Both the position numbers and the translations under genes were made by a program. This document shows, piece by piece, positions 45,701 through 56,923 of a DNA stretch of 64,000 bases (the first letter of the stretch is position 1; every line of letters begins with the position of its first letter). The stretch covers positions 6,772,501 through 6,836,500 of the forward strand of contig NC_092016.1 of assembly GCF_042242105.1 (NCBI RefSeq), in the 5' to 3' direction. The notes under the pieces were generated by a model. It saw nothing but the letters and a program-made list of their open reading frames with translations, did not search any database and was not told the origin of the DNA. Source of the stretch: Pempheris klunzingeri (Eukaryota > Chordata > Actinopteri > Acropomatiformes > Pempheridae).

Positions 45701-46669
45701 CCATCTTGGTTGTTTACAAAAATGCCTCAACGCCATCTCATATCAAATCAAACCCACTCGTATCAGACAAACGATTGTGATTGGCCCAACTCGGGCCAAG
45801 TTGGCTGTAAATGGACTAATTTGCTAGAGAAAATAAAGCATGAACTCACAGATTCAACTGCTTCCCAGACTATGAAATCAGTCCATTTCTTAAAATACCC
45901 TCATGTTGTCCATTGGTGTTGATATTCCAAACAAATGGAAATATATTTCCTGTTAGATTACTGTGACTTTGCTTTGTAGTCGCACCTCCAACAAACTACA
46001 AGTCAGCATCACGTTCACTCTGACAAAACATATAGAAACAGAAACCAAAGGGTGCTGTGTGGGACTGTTTGCTCCACTGTGCGTTTGTGATCGACGCTAA
46101 TATTTGTAGTAGTGTTAAAGTTACAAATGACAAAAAAAAGTTTCTCTTTAAAGCTGCAATCATTTATTTGTCCATCAACTGAAATTTAGCTGGAGACAAC
46201 GTTTTGTTTAACCTAGAAGATATTAAAGAAACACGGATTATGTAAGTTTGAATATGAAGTCTGGTTTTGGAGCGTCCTAAAGATGCAGTTTTGAAACAAA
46301 ACTGGGGGGACAAAAACAAAAACTGGTGAATGATTAGGAAAATAATTAGCAGGGATGTGAAGTACACTCTCTCGGTAGTTGCAGAGTATTGATGTCCCCT
46401 CTCACCTGGCCGGCGCTCCCTCTCACATCTTTCAACAGCTTCTTGCTCTCGTCCTCCCAGTGTTTCAGCAGAGCGTCCCTGCTGAAGCTTCCTGTTGGGG
46501 CTTTGTCGGTCTGGTCTTTCTGCCTCAGGCCGATGGGGATGTTGTCGTCGAGGACAGCCAGCTCCCTCTCCAGCTCCTGAAGCTCCTCGGAGGACAGAGT
46601 GGCCAGCAGCTCGTCTTCGTCCACCTCCTCGTACTTCCTCAGTTCCTTGCGGTACCCAAAGGTACTCAT
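42708..46669 (-). CDS. lmod2: Leiomodin-2, three coding exons
   Basis: Leiomodin-2 nucleates actin and promotes thin-filament elongation in striated muscle, acting with tropomyosin at pointed ends. Coding exons in transcript order: 46406-46669, 43376-44602, 42708-42728; all in phase 0 with GT-AG introns, giving 503 residues (human 547). Start MSTFGYRKELRKYEEVDEDE is the conserved leiomodin/tropomodulin N terminus (tropomyosin-binding helix), followed by the actin-binding helix near residues 60-80. Residues about 187-350 form the leucine-rich repeat actin-binding domain (EVNLNNIEDIS, FSLANTHADD, LRFHNQRHICG, LGYQFDLPGPRM). The C terminus has a WH2 motif (DDLMAAIRGSSI, about 481-492) and a six-residue last exon, VDLSQA, equivalent to human VEVPEALR. 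The WH2 motif excludes tropomodulin. The linker (about 89-186) is Lys-rich where human LMOD2 is Glu-rich, and the proline run is short (PPPTPP). AATAAA on the minus strand at 42507-42512 is a likely polyadenylation signal. Confidence 0.93.
42729..43375 (-). other. lmod2: lmod2 intron 2
   Basis: Donor gtaaga directly after AGAAGG and acceptor cattt-cag before GTGGATCTG on the minus strand. If this donor were ignored, the frame would run on for ten codons and end in a non-family tail, so splicing to the 21-base exon is preferred. Confidence 0.75.
45060..45365. repeat. Teleost interspersed repeat
   Basis: Contains 'gttatgctccgaaaaacact', 'gatgacatcactatgacttc', 'caggagacattaaacaactg' and ends 'aaaattgttggagtgctcct' 'tta', the structure of a common fish repeat of undetermined class. 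Confidence 0.45.
45425..45925. repeat. Probable interspersed repeat in lmod2 intron 1
   Basis: Includes 'aaccaatcagagcaatgaaa' 'cgtgtgacgtaac' and 'cacatcaatggcagccatct', phrases typical of a dispersed fish repeat. No repeat ends could be drawn with certainty. Confidence 0.3.
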
Positions 46670-48479
46670 GGTTCTGCACTTGTTTTGGGACTCTGAAAAC
46701 TTGAATCTCTTAACTCTTCTTCTAGCTCGTATATCTCCTTGATTAAATCTTCCCAAAGTTGTTCTGGCTTTCCTGCTTGAATCTCCCTTTGCTCATTGAC
46801 TCGTCCATCAGATTCCTTCAGATTAGAGAAGCTGTGGACGACTGGTGGAGTCCTTGCTCATCTACTGGTCCCAGCTGCCAGAGGAGCCTGACGGGGAGAG
46901 AGGGGAGGGCCGCCATGCCGCTGATGGTCCAATCTTTTTTTAGGGTGTTGTATTGGGGGGGGGCGGTCAATGAGATAGGCTTACTGCAGGAATGTGAGCC
47001 CTCTGAGTGGCCTGTGCCGAAAGCTCATCAGCCACTCGTGCCTTGAAAGAAACATACGGAACAAAACGCAGTGGGGGAGACATCAGCGATGAAGCTCTGC
47101 GCCGTTATGCAACGTGTCAGGTGTTGTCGGGGAAACACTTGTTCTCCCTGAGGATGGTGGGATTATGTACAGTACAGCTCTGGCTGGCACTGAGGAGGAC
47201 TGATGGTGTTTACTCCAGAACACAACAACGGCAAATCAGGACTAAGTGATTTGTAAAACTTGTTAAAAGGACATTTGGTGGAATAAAAAACAAAATGGTT
47301 CTCAACTCCACTATCTGTCACATCAAGTTCAAAAAGATAGCTGAGCAAACTCCAGCTGTAGGTGAAGATTGTGTGATATGATAGAAAGCACCAGAACAGC
47401 CACTAAATGGACCTTGAGTTTAGATTGTTTTGTCAACTGCTGTTTTCAAGTATGAACTCAATAATACAGCTGGGTTCAATAAATATAAGATTACCACTAC
47501 ATGATAATGTCCAGAAGCAACACAAGAATTCTGTCTGATGTGAAATTTTATAAAATACATACTTAGTTTTCCGAGAGTGGTTTCGAAAAGAGAAAGAACA
47601 CAGTAAATTAAATGGAAAGGACCATGTTCTGATACTGTGTGTTTCTTTGCCAAAACAAAAAAAAAATGCTTAGAAAACCTCAAACTTCAGTCATGAACTG
47701 AAGAGTCATAGGCATAGTTAGGATCAATATAGCATCAATTCGGAGGCAACAGCTATATTCAGATTTAAAATGTGACTGTTAAGGCAGTCTAGAGGTGCAG
47801 TTTAACAATTGGAGGCTTTGGAGGTGTAGTTTAATTTGCCGTTCTTATTAAAATAATATTGTCTTCATTGTATTCTCCTGTTCAGCTTCAGTATTCATAT
47901 TGGGAATAAATACTGTTGGACCAAATTTAAACAACTTATTTACAAAACAATCAATCCAGTCTAAGAGAAAAACAGGAAAAACATACACTAGCCAAAAACT
48001 GTTGTCATTATTGTGTACTTGTCACATGGGTAACATTTGTATGGGTGGGGGGGGTGGTTTGTTGTTTGGTTGCCAGGACGACCATCAGTAAAAACATGCA
48101 TCCATCACTGATCATGCTTAACAAGCTGCCTGGCAGTTGTATCCTGTTACACGTCTGTAGTGAAAAGACCCTGAGTGACATAACACCAACTCCCATCCGT
48201 CATCTGCTGTAAATTTGACCTTTGACCTGGATTACTTTCTAACGCTGATAAGCATCAGTCATCTATCGGAGCGGTTCAGGTTCAGTTACCAAATAAAGCG
48301 CCATTCTTGTGTTTTCTGCATGTTTAACCTGTTAAATACAAAGCTGGATATTATTTAGCGTAACCATTGTGCTACTTGCACAGAGACAAGCCATCACAGA
48401 CAGTATTTAACTTTTTTGTAACAAGTTTAAATAAGTCAGTTCAGGATCTGTGATGAAATGATAACTCTCCATTAAAATG

Positions 48480-48960
48480 AGAATTTAAAGCTGCACTAGA
48501 TAATATTTTCATATTAACAGTGGATCAGAGGATGACAGGAACGTGAAAGGTGGCACTCATAATGATGAATGCACAGAACTGTCACCAACTTTGCAGCTCT
48601 GAGGGGCTTTTTTAGCGTCTTTTAGCCCCTGGTTTTGGTTTTATCGCACCTTTACTCTCTGAATCAATGTCTCCAGCAGCAGCAGAAAGCTGTTCAAACA
48701 AGCCCTGATAAGCCCACTGTGCACTGCCTGCCCAGCATTAAACAGCAGACACAGTTCAAAACTAGCTAGTGAACACAGTGGAGCATCTAGCAGTTAAAGA
48801 CCAGACATTTTTCTTGGTGTTGGTGGAAAGATGTTGTGTATTCAGCACATTCTGCTGCCCCCTAGTGGCCAAACAGACAGTTCGATCCAAACAGACAGAG
48901 ACACAATTCGTGGTTCACCCAGCAGTGGTCCTCCAATATGGCTGCTTGATAGAGTTGTTG
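48480..48960. repeat. Interspersed repeat, related copy at 58840-59120
   Basis: Shares with 58840-59120 the ordered phrases 'gccactgtgcactgcctg', 'aaacagcagac...acag', 'actagct.g.gaacacagtg' and 'gagcat.ta.cag.taaag'. Contains 'ctgccccctagtggcc' near its end. Confidence 0.55.
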
Positions 48961-49369
48961 TGTTACTTATGATGTATTGTTTTATTTTCTTATATTAGTC
49001 TTCATGTGCTTTGCTTTGTTACATCTGAGATCTGACTTCCAGCTGGTGTCAGCAGTTTGGAGGGTGTTCAAAACAACGTGACCATTTTCCGTTATCGGGT
49101 TCTCGGGTTCTCGGGTGACCTGCCAGAATGTACAGCCACATTGTTGTTGCTGTTATTGTAGGTCAGGAGGTTAAATTTAGAGTCGATCTGCTTTGCCAGC
49201 CAGAGGGAGCAGCTCTCACCTCCTCACTGTGTCCACAATCAGTGTGTGTTGTCGCTCTGAATGATGCAGTCAGAGCTGTGAAGTTTGTTCAGCAGGAGTT
49301 CCTCTAATGACCGCAAGATGTGAGAAAGCCCAACTTCTCTCTGGAAAGACAAAACCAGTTCATTATGTC

Positions 49370-49530
49370 AGTCCACCAATTTGGTCCAGACTGAAACATC
49401 TCGCCAACCATTGGTTGGATTGCCTTTATATTTGGTTCAGCCATTCCTGGTACCCAGAGAACGGTTTTAACGTCTTTGATGATCCTGGAAAGTTGATTTA
49501 ATGCCTCCAGCAGGTCAAAATGTCACTTAT
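49370..49530 (-). repeat. Repeat family A, opposite orientation
   Basis: Contains 'gtccaccaatttggtccaga', 'ctgaaacatctcgccaacca' and 'tgcctccagcaggtcaaaat', as at 12950-13330. Confidence 0.5.
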
Positions 49531-50729
49531 CAAGGGAAATATTTCTGTATCTAACACATGGATTGGCCCCCAATTCCCAGGCAATATATCACAATAACAC
49601 CAAATACGCTACAAATGTATGTACAACTGTTAGAAATGTGATAGTAGAGACTTATTTCTCAACACTGATAATTCTCAAAAAGTATGTTTTCATTTGCTTC
49701 CCGTACAGGACAACCAGACCTTCATAATCTCTGATTCTGCCGCATCGTTTTTATTACTTTTTCTGTGACACAGTGATGAAGTGACACTGAATGCCCCTTT
49801 GAAACCGAGTGAAAAAACATCATTCACAGTTATACAGTACAGATCTGGGCCTGTATTCATCAAACTGCTAAAATCTTGGACCTGAAAGATAAAAGTAAAA
49901 ATCTTCCATTTGTACAACAGCTTGCAAACTTAAGAGTAAAAATCTTGAATTTAAGAGACCTTCAGAGGTGTCTGAAGGTGGTGAAGAGGACATCCTGGAT
50001 GGCTGCAGCCTTTAAGACATGCTGAATAATGCATAACCTGAACCACTAGAGCTGGGGACTGTTAGTCCATTATTTTATTGATTCAATTCTATAATTTATT
50101 AGGGGTGCAATTAAGTATAATGCTAACAATCATATTGTTTCTAATCACTTTTCATGCATCTTCATTGTCTGCACTTGTCAAAGTGGTAAAATTCTTTCAT
50201 TCCTTTGATAGAACTCACGCAACATCATTTGTTTCTTTTCTTATTCCAGCTTTTTCATTTTAGTCATTTTCCTACTTTTTTCCCCCCTATTCTTATTTTA
50301 TTATCTATTTCTAACTGTGAGCAGCGCCTCCATATCCTCTGTGCAATGTAGTATCCATCTACACAGTCCAAAGGTGATAGAATTGGTTTTATGAACACAA
50401 TAAATACACAATACATACTAGAATTAGTATTGAAAATAGATTTAGGACACATCATCCGTCTCTGTTTGGCTATTCCTGCTCAGAGCACGTGTGTGATCAA
50501 TCATATGATCACTTGAGAGTTGCTCTTAAAGTTTGGACTCTTTCACTTCCCTGTAGGAGGCTTGATAAATGTTGATAAGTCTTACCACTTGCACCTCTTA
50601 ACTCCAAGGTTGGCTCTTTCTCAAGCACTCTTAAGTGTCATTCTTAGATGTCTGATAAATACAGGCCCAGTTACATAAACCACAAAAAGAAAAATCTAAA
50701 TAACTGATATTTAAGACTCAGTAGATAAG

Positions 50730-53700
50730 TTATAAACCCTCCTCCCTGCAGATGATTTTGGCATACAGGTCATTCTCTTTGAACAGCAGGTAGTCCTTCA
50801 GCCTGTTGGGCAGCTGGAAGGACATCAGGTCGCTGCAGCTCAGGTGTTTCCTGATCACCACTCTGCTCAGGTGACACAGAGAGCGAGGGTTACCTGGATC
50901 ACAGGGAACAGCAGCTTGAACCAAAGTGACAGGTGTGTCTCCTCTTCTGGTGTGCAGCTAATCTGAATGTTTTTACCACACAGTTAACTCACGCGTGGAC
51001 CTGAGAATGTGAGGCCACTCCTTGTGTTTCTCCAGGATCTTTTTCAGTTTGCCGCAGATAGAAACCTGACTGACGTAGTCGAGGAGGATCGACACGACTC
51101 GGCCCGCCAGGTTCACCAGCCAGGAGACGCTGACGAAATCACAAAACTGGACGACGAATGACACAGACAGGTATTCATGGTGTTAAGACACAACTATAGA
51201 GAAAGTAGCACATTACTGGTCCTTTAGACATCACATGAGTTTGATTTGTTGCTTCATTTTATGGATGAAATGAAGATTGTAGCTTCAAATAGTCGTCAGC
51301 GTGAAGTTAGACTTAACTGTCGGCTGTAAGCTGCTGATTATTTTGTCTTTGAAATGATTCATTGTTTTTCCTATAAAATGTCACTGAAAGAAATGCTGAA
51401 AGTTAGATATTTTTATGCTCTGTTTTGACCCACAGTTTGCAGCCTGAATTCATGGCCAATAACAGGATACAAAATCTTAAAAAGGTGAACATTTAGTTGA
51501 AAATATAAAAACTCACAGCTACTTTTTCCTCCTGATGTTCTGAGTAATCAGGCTCACTCAGGCCGGCCCAGTCATCGCTATGGTTACAACAGAAACACTT
51601 CTCAGCGTCGTAGCCGTTGTTGAGCAGCAGCCTCAGCATCACCTCGTCCTTCAGGCAGTACTGCAGCGCTGTGGGAAACTCCGTGTTGGTCACCACCGTG
51701 AAGTAACAGTTCACATTTGCTTTGGCCGCCAGCAGCAGCTTCACGATCTCATAGCGCCCCGACCTGACCGCCACCAGGAGGCAGCGGAGAGGGTCGAGGT
51801 CCGGTTTGGCGCCTGACTTCAGCAGGATCTCAGTACAGGTCGTGTCCCCATTGGAGACAGCGAAGTACAGCGGGCTTCTCCTCATGTCTCCATAATTTTC
51901 AGAGATATGAGCGGCCAACAGCGCGTTGACGTCGAAACCTTTCTGCAGCAGGAGCTCCAGGCAGTGAATGTGGCCTCCATCAGCAGCAGAGTGGACGGGG
52001 CTGTGGCCACACAGCCGCAGGGCCCGTCTAGTGGTGATTGGGATCAAAATCCTCAAAGCTCTAATAGAGAAAAGGAGTAGATGATTCTTAAAGATCAGAA
52101 GCATCAAAAACAAGAACAGAACATTTAACTTAACATACTTTTCTTGGAGGTGGGGCGATGGATCAAACCTGACCCGTCTGTCCATTTATGAAGATCTCAG
52201 ATGCAGCTGATTATACTTAAGGAAATGATCCATGTCATTCAGGAATTCAAAATAACAACCGAAGGGGAACTCCAATAATCTTCACACATCAAAGTATGTT
52301 AACAGGCCTTCTGGAGTACCTGCTGCTGCATGTGTGAAAAAGGTTGCATGAAGCCTTTTGTGATTTCAGTGGCATCATATGACTGACATTGTTGTAATTA
52401 CACGATTTGGCTATTTTGTAAAGTTGGCTTCAAAGTCTGGTGCACTTCCTGGGGGCTTGACTGTATCTGAGACTCTGACTGAACTGTATGTAGTTGAGTT
52501 GCATTGTGGGTAATGTAGGCAGCAGACTTCATCATAGAAGAAGAATGTGTGGAATAATCCGCTTCTGCTGCACCGATTTTGATACTTACTTTTGAATGGT
52601 CCAGTCATCATATGTCTGACAATGTTCTATCAGGGCAATACAAAATCGCTGGAGTTCTTTTTTAGAAACCTGATTAGGGTTTGATGCTTATAGCACTTCA
52701 AGTTCCACAAACTATGACACCAAAGGGTCAAAACTCGTCAGGATTAGATAAATTAGACCGATGGTGGAGTGTTTGAAACAACAACTCATCCAGTTGTCCT
52801 TTGTATTCACTGATCATTCATGATCTGGTTATTTATGTCTACTTTAGTGAGTAGCCTACATGGAACAATTAGCAAGGTTTTATTTCTCTCTCTCTCTTCA
52901 TCACATTACTTTTAAGATTATTCATTAAGCTTACAACAAAAAGTAGTTTGTAACACAACAACAAACGTCCACCCCTTGTCTGAACTGTGCTGGTTCTTGA
53001 CATTGACCTACTCACAGGTAGTGTCCTTCGTACGCGGCGTGGTGGAGGGGCAGCTGGGAGCTCAGGTTGCAGATGTTGGGATTTGCTCCATGCTGCAGCA
53101 GGATGTCGATACAGTCTGGATTCCCCGAACCTGCAGCGTCGTACAGGATGCTGTCGCCATTTGGTGCCTGCGCGTTTACATCAGCACCTTGATGTAAAAG
53201 CAGAACCACAAAGCAGAAAGATAGTTTTAACAAAAGCCTGTATGGGTGCAGAAGTGATTTTATCCCTTGAATTTATCAGTGGCATTTGGAAACTTTATCC
53301 TTTAAAGGGGCAACTCCACCAATTTCTGAATGTACCTGTTATGCTTAGTCTTACTCAGCCCCTTAAAACATGTGTCTCATGTCTTCTGTGTCTTCTGTGG
53401 CCAAGGCTAAGAAAATAATCCTTTTTATATTATCAGGGTTATCAAATTAGTTCACCGTGTTTGATGAGGAGCTCCAGGACTTCAGCGTGGCTGTACTCCG
53501 CAGCGATCCCCAGAGGAGTCACTCCGTGCTGGTCTGAGTCAGAAACACGACCTCCGTTCTGCAGCAGGAGCTCCATGATATGAACACAGCCAACCTTGGA
53601 GGCCTCGTGTATGGCCTTCCACTTCTTCAGACACACCTGCTCCACCTTAGCTCCTCCAGCTATTAGAATGGAAACCATCTGATAGGATCTGGCTCTGACT

Positions 53701-56205
53701 GCTGCAGGAAGGACACGACAGGATGAGGAACTGACGGTGAGGATGAGGTGGTGATGGACAAAATGTCTGAAGGTGTTACGACCTGTCTGCTGTGAAGGAC
53801 AGAGTATACGAACAAGGAGAGGAGTTCTGACCTAAAAGCAGGGGGGATTCGTTCTTGCTGTTGGTGGTGTGAGGAGAAGCTCCGTGGTCCAGTAGCATCT
53901 TTACATTTTCCATCAAACCGGCTTTCACCGCTAAAGTCAGGAAGGTCTCACCCTCCGAAGTCTTTTCCTCCAGGCTCAGACTGAAAGACGCTGAAGAACA
54001 CAACAAAGTTTATGTATTATTTCACTGAATTCAGTCAACAATCATCATTGTATGATGCTGTCAGTAAAACAGTGACTGTCTAAAGCCCGGTGAAGAAGTT
54101 AAAGTGACAATACACATGCTGATAGTTTTAAATTACTGTCAGCACACAATAAGAAGTCTGCAGCTTCAAACTAATTTGTGCGTGAGTTTATGCCTTTAAT
54201 GAATCTGTATAATTAATATTATATTTTACAACTTTTGATTATTGGACTGTTAATGGTAACCCAGGACCAAAGCAGCTGGATTGGTTACTACATCTTTACC
54301 AATCTTTAACACTGAACATTTTAAACTACCCTGAATCGCACCATCACAGCATCACACCCCGAACAAACAACAGATTGAATGTGCTATGGGGCACCAAATG
54401 TAAAAATTCAGTTAGTTTTCTTTCCTTACATTTGAGACAGAAATTCATGTAAGACATAATATAATAAATAATTGTTAACAATATATTTATATGTAAATGT
54501 ATATTTAACATTTAGTTTTGACAGAAAGTGTGCTAAACATTCAAAAAAAATATCAGCTAGAGAATTGTAACCAAATCTCTCCTTCTGGCGCCCCATGATG
54601 CACCAGTGACATGAAGACATCATAGCCGTGTGAGCGGTGATGTGTTCATTTACATGTACATGCTGATTTGACTGCTTAACATGGAAAGAAAAAGTCATTG
54701 TGCTGCCATGTATTGTGATAACTTTCACTACGTTGTCCACCCTGGCCCACAAACCAGTGTATGATGGGGGTATTCTCATATCACTCATGTCTCCCACCCC
54801 TCTGTCCTTCCCTCTATCTTTCACCGGCCCGAATTTCACTGCACTGAGTCACGTGTAGAGACGAACTGAAACGTGGAGCTCAATGTCATCACCAACAGCT
54901 GCTCTTCACTTCTGACTGACATGTGGAATAATAATTGGACCTCTTACCCACCGTACAGCACCGTCTCCAGGATCAGGACCAGAGGCTGGACTGCTGCCCT
55001 GTGCAGGGGATACCAGCCATACGCATCCACCTGAGTGAAGGCTGCTGGGAAATCACAGAGCTCCTGAAGTGCCAACACGTCACCTGCAGGAGACAGTTTC
55101 AGTGAGGATTTTCATGATTTTTCTCTCTACTTCTCACCAGTTGGCATTGTTAACACTTGTTTTTCATCAGCCCTGTTGCTTCCTGCACCTTGCTCCCTCC
55201 TTGAAAAGTACAAACATGTTGTTAGAAATAATTTTCTCTTCAGCCTTTCCCTCTTTTCACCATCTGCCAGCAGCAGATTAATGATATGTGTGTGTCCAAC
55301 CATGTGATATGGAGAGCCAACAAATTTTCAGGTTTTCATTCCAAACAAGGACTTCAGCCACTCCTGAAGGGGAAGAACACAACCGTGAAATCAGCTGCTA
55401 AGGTGATTGGTTGGCCACCCCTGCTGCAAAGTGATCCAGCATAAATCAGACCTGGTGGCTTGATAATGGGAACGTACTCTGTGAAAGCCAGCAGAGGTTG
55501 ACAGTCCTCTGCATGACGCAATCATGCCGGATTATTGATGCTATAATAAGGAACAGAACAGTTACTTGACCACTGGACCGGTGAGAAGATATTGCCCCTT
55601 CATCTTTTGTGCTATGAAGCAATCCTGCAAATTTCCCTCAAATGGGACCAAATACGTAACGCAGCAGTGAACTATTATTCCTCCATGAGCCACCAGAACA
55701 GCTTCAGCACCTCATGTCAGAAGTCCCTGGACCTCTTCTGGAGGGAGGAACAGCATCCCTCATTTGGTGTTTAGATGATGGTGGTGTAGAGCGTCACTCA
55801 AAAACCACCCAAAGTTGTTAATCTGGTAACCATGAAGGCCATATAGCATATGATATTAACATTAACCCAACCATTCATAAAGCCCTTGTGAGCTGTAAGG
55901 AAGCATCTGTATGTTTCTACATTCATATTGATTGCTAACTGCACCAGAATTTTTTTTACCTTGTTTAATGGCCCTGACAAGCCTCACAGCTTCACTCCTA
56001 AACATACAAACAGGAAGATGAAGCAACATTTTAGAAAGAAATGCAACATGTTAATCTTGGGCATTGTGGTCTCATTGTGGCATTGGTGCATGTCCCTGTA
56101 CCTCCCTGATCTTGCCACATCTTCTCTCTGACACGACTCCTGAATGCTCATCTGAACGTCGTATTCCAGAAGTTCGTCTTCATCCACGTCGTCTGCTGCA
56201 TCCAT
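50730..56205 (-). CDS. asb15: Ankyrin repeat and SOCS box protein 15, nine exons
   Basis: ASB15 is a muscle-expressed substrate adaptor; ankyrin repeats bind targets and the SOCS box recruits elongin B/C and cullin-5. Coding exons in transcript order: 56102-56205, 55960-55997, 54952-55083, 53832-53990, 53456-53701, 53016-53187, 51517-52060, 50993-51146, 50730-50893. All junctions are GT-AG, frames join, and the product is 570 residues (human 588). N terminus [20 protein letters not shown] aligns with human ASB15 and resembles a ubiquitin-interacting motif; this fixed the start although the frame is open further 5'. Ankyrin repeats span about 75-440 ([77 protein letters not shown]). The C-terminal SOCS box begins at S521-L522; position 526, normally Cys in a BC box, is Ser (AGC). 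Minus-strand AATAAA at 50297-50302 is a possible polyadenylation signal. A tandem paralogue lies upstream. Confidence 0.93.
52400..52680. repeat. Interspersed repeat in asb15 intron 6
   Basis: Has 'gttgcattgtgggtaatgta', 'gaagaagaatgtgtggaata' and 'ttttgatacttacttttgaa', resembling the fish repeat at 22430-22690. asb15 intron 6 spans 52061-53015 and shows no further exon. Confidence 0.4.
53290..53425. repeat. Interspersed repeat in asb15 intron 5
   Basis: 'taaaggggcaactccaccaa' and 'tttctgaatgtacctgttat' open a phrase common in teleost non-coding DNA. It ends just before exon 5. Confidence 0.35.
53991..54951 (-). other. asb15: asb15 intron 3
   Basis: Flanked on the minus strand by donor gtgggt (after TACG) and acceptor cttcag (before CGTCTTTCAG). 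A 137-codon minus-strand frame inside (54426-54839) has no family signature. Nothing else recognised. Confidence 0.5.
55084..55959 (-). other. asb15: asb15 intron 2, largely repeat-derived
   Basis: Holds two dispersed-repeat fragments. 55265-55440 includes 'caggttttcattccaaacaa' and 'gattggttggccacccctgc', a widespread vertebrate repeat phrase. 55640-55945 includes 'ctcatttggtgtttagatga', 'tggtggtgtagagcgtcact' and 'gaaggccatatagcatatga', a fish repeat. The repeat ends about 15 bases from exon 2. Confidence 0.5.
55640..55945 (+). repeat. Teleost interspersed repeat fragment
   Basis: Phrases 'gtccctggacctcttctgga', 'gggaggaacagcatccctca' and 'tttggtgtttagatgatggt' match, with decay, a repeat dispersed through fish genomes and possibly derived from a DNA transposon. 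The class is uncertain. Confidence 0.5.
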
Positions 56206-56597
56206 CCTTCTGACATCATAAAGGTGCACAACGTCACAACTCCACTCAACTGTGGTTCCTCCATTTCCAACCGCACGAGTAATAACATTAATTCCTGCCA
56301 TTATAAACCTCAAACTGAAAATCCTCCTTAAACTCTCTGGGAAATAATCTGTTAATCGCTGACAAAAATAACTTCACACTGTTTGTTGAAGTCAAGTAAT
56401 AAATACAAATTTCTGCATGAATTTACAAAGACTCTCACTTATTTAGTGTGGAACTGGGACACAGCTCTCCAGTCTCAGTGACTATACTGGTGTTTGATCA
56501 GAGAGACACATTCAACAGCCACCTGAGATGAAATTTCATTTTGTTTGGAGCAAACTGCCAAGTTCACATGTAAACTAGCTGCTCTCTCTTTCTTTAG

Positions 56598-56607
56598 CTA
56601 TTTATAG
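56598..56607 (-). promoter_or_regulatory. asb15: MEF2/TATA-type site 0.4 kb upstream of the asb15 start
   Basis: CTATTTATAG fits the MEF2 consensus and reads CTATAAATAG on the transcribed strand, which also fits a TATA box. A second exact copy is at 56924-56933. Confidence 0.4.
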
Positions 56608-56790
56608 TTTTGCTGTTGGATCTATTTTTAGGACACTTTGACCTCTGACCTCCTTTCTGTTGATCAGATATAATGTTGCTGATCCAGGCACTCAGCAATT
56701 ACATAGTGTTCCATAGTTTACATATTCAGTGTAGGACAACATACAAAACACACCTTAAAGATAATAAAACCTACATTTAATGATCCTCAC

Positions 56791-56875
56791 CTGGGAAAAG
56801 TGTCAGGGTTGGAAGCATAGGACGAAGCAGCAGCGGCACAGTGTTTGTTTCATGGCTGAGTTGCCCTCCCACTCC

Positions 56876-56900
<25 letters not shown>
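56791..56900 (-). other. asb15: Candidate non-coding leader exon of asb15
   Basis: On the minus strand, a stretch that starts about 30 bases after a TATAAATA box ends in TTTTCCCAG followed by donor gtgagg (56785-56790). A matching acceptor, gatgtcag, sits four bases before the asb15 ATG at 56205. The leader contains a 16-codon upstream frame (MKQTLCRCC...). This is a prediction from signals only. Confidence 0.35.
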
Positions 56901-56918
<18 letters not shown>

Positions 56919-56920
56919 AC
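56877..56920. repeat. (AC)n microsatellite 5' of asb15
   Basis: AC dinucleotides with one GA interruption (acagacac), located between the TATA-like box and the candidate leader exon. Confidence 0.9.
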
Positions 56921-56923
56921 AGG

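Larger units (their letters stand above)
44603..46405 (-). other. lmod2: lmod2 intron 1 with two repeats
   Basis: Donor gtgaga after GGCCAG, acceptor gtcggcag before GATGGACGC (minus strand). It holds repeat-like segments at 45060-45365 and 45425-45925; the latter gives a 162-codon plus-strand frame that I regard as non-genic. Confidence 0.65.
46670..50296. other. lmod2 upstream region and spacer to asb15
   Basis: Holds the lmod2 5' flank (minus strand, rightwards from 46670) and the spacer to the asb15 3' end. I could not pick a TATA box or a perfect MEF2 or CArG site close to the lmod2 start. Repeats at 48480-48960 and 49370-49530. No gene. Confidence 0.5.

Noticed and set aside
45434-45922. 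162-codon plus-strand frame inside lmod2 intron 1
   Set aside because: No family signature, and the DNA has dispersed-repeat phrases; both strands are partly open, which fits repeat origin.
46670-47100. Muscle promoter motifs for lmod2
   Set aside because: I could not find a convincing MEF2, CArG or TATA match near the start, so no site is claimed.
54426-54839. 137-codon minus-strand frame in asb15 intron 3
   Set aside because: No ankyrin or other motif, and the flanking exons already join in phase without it.
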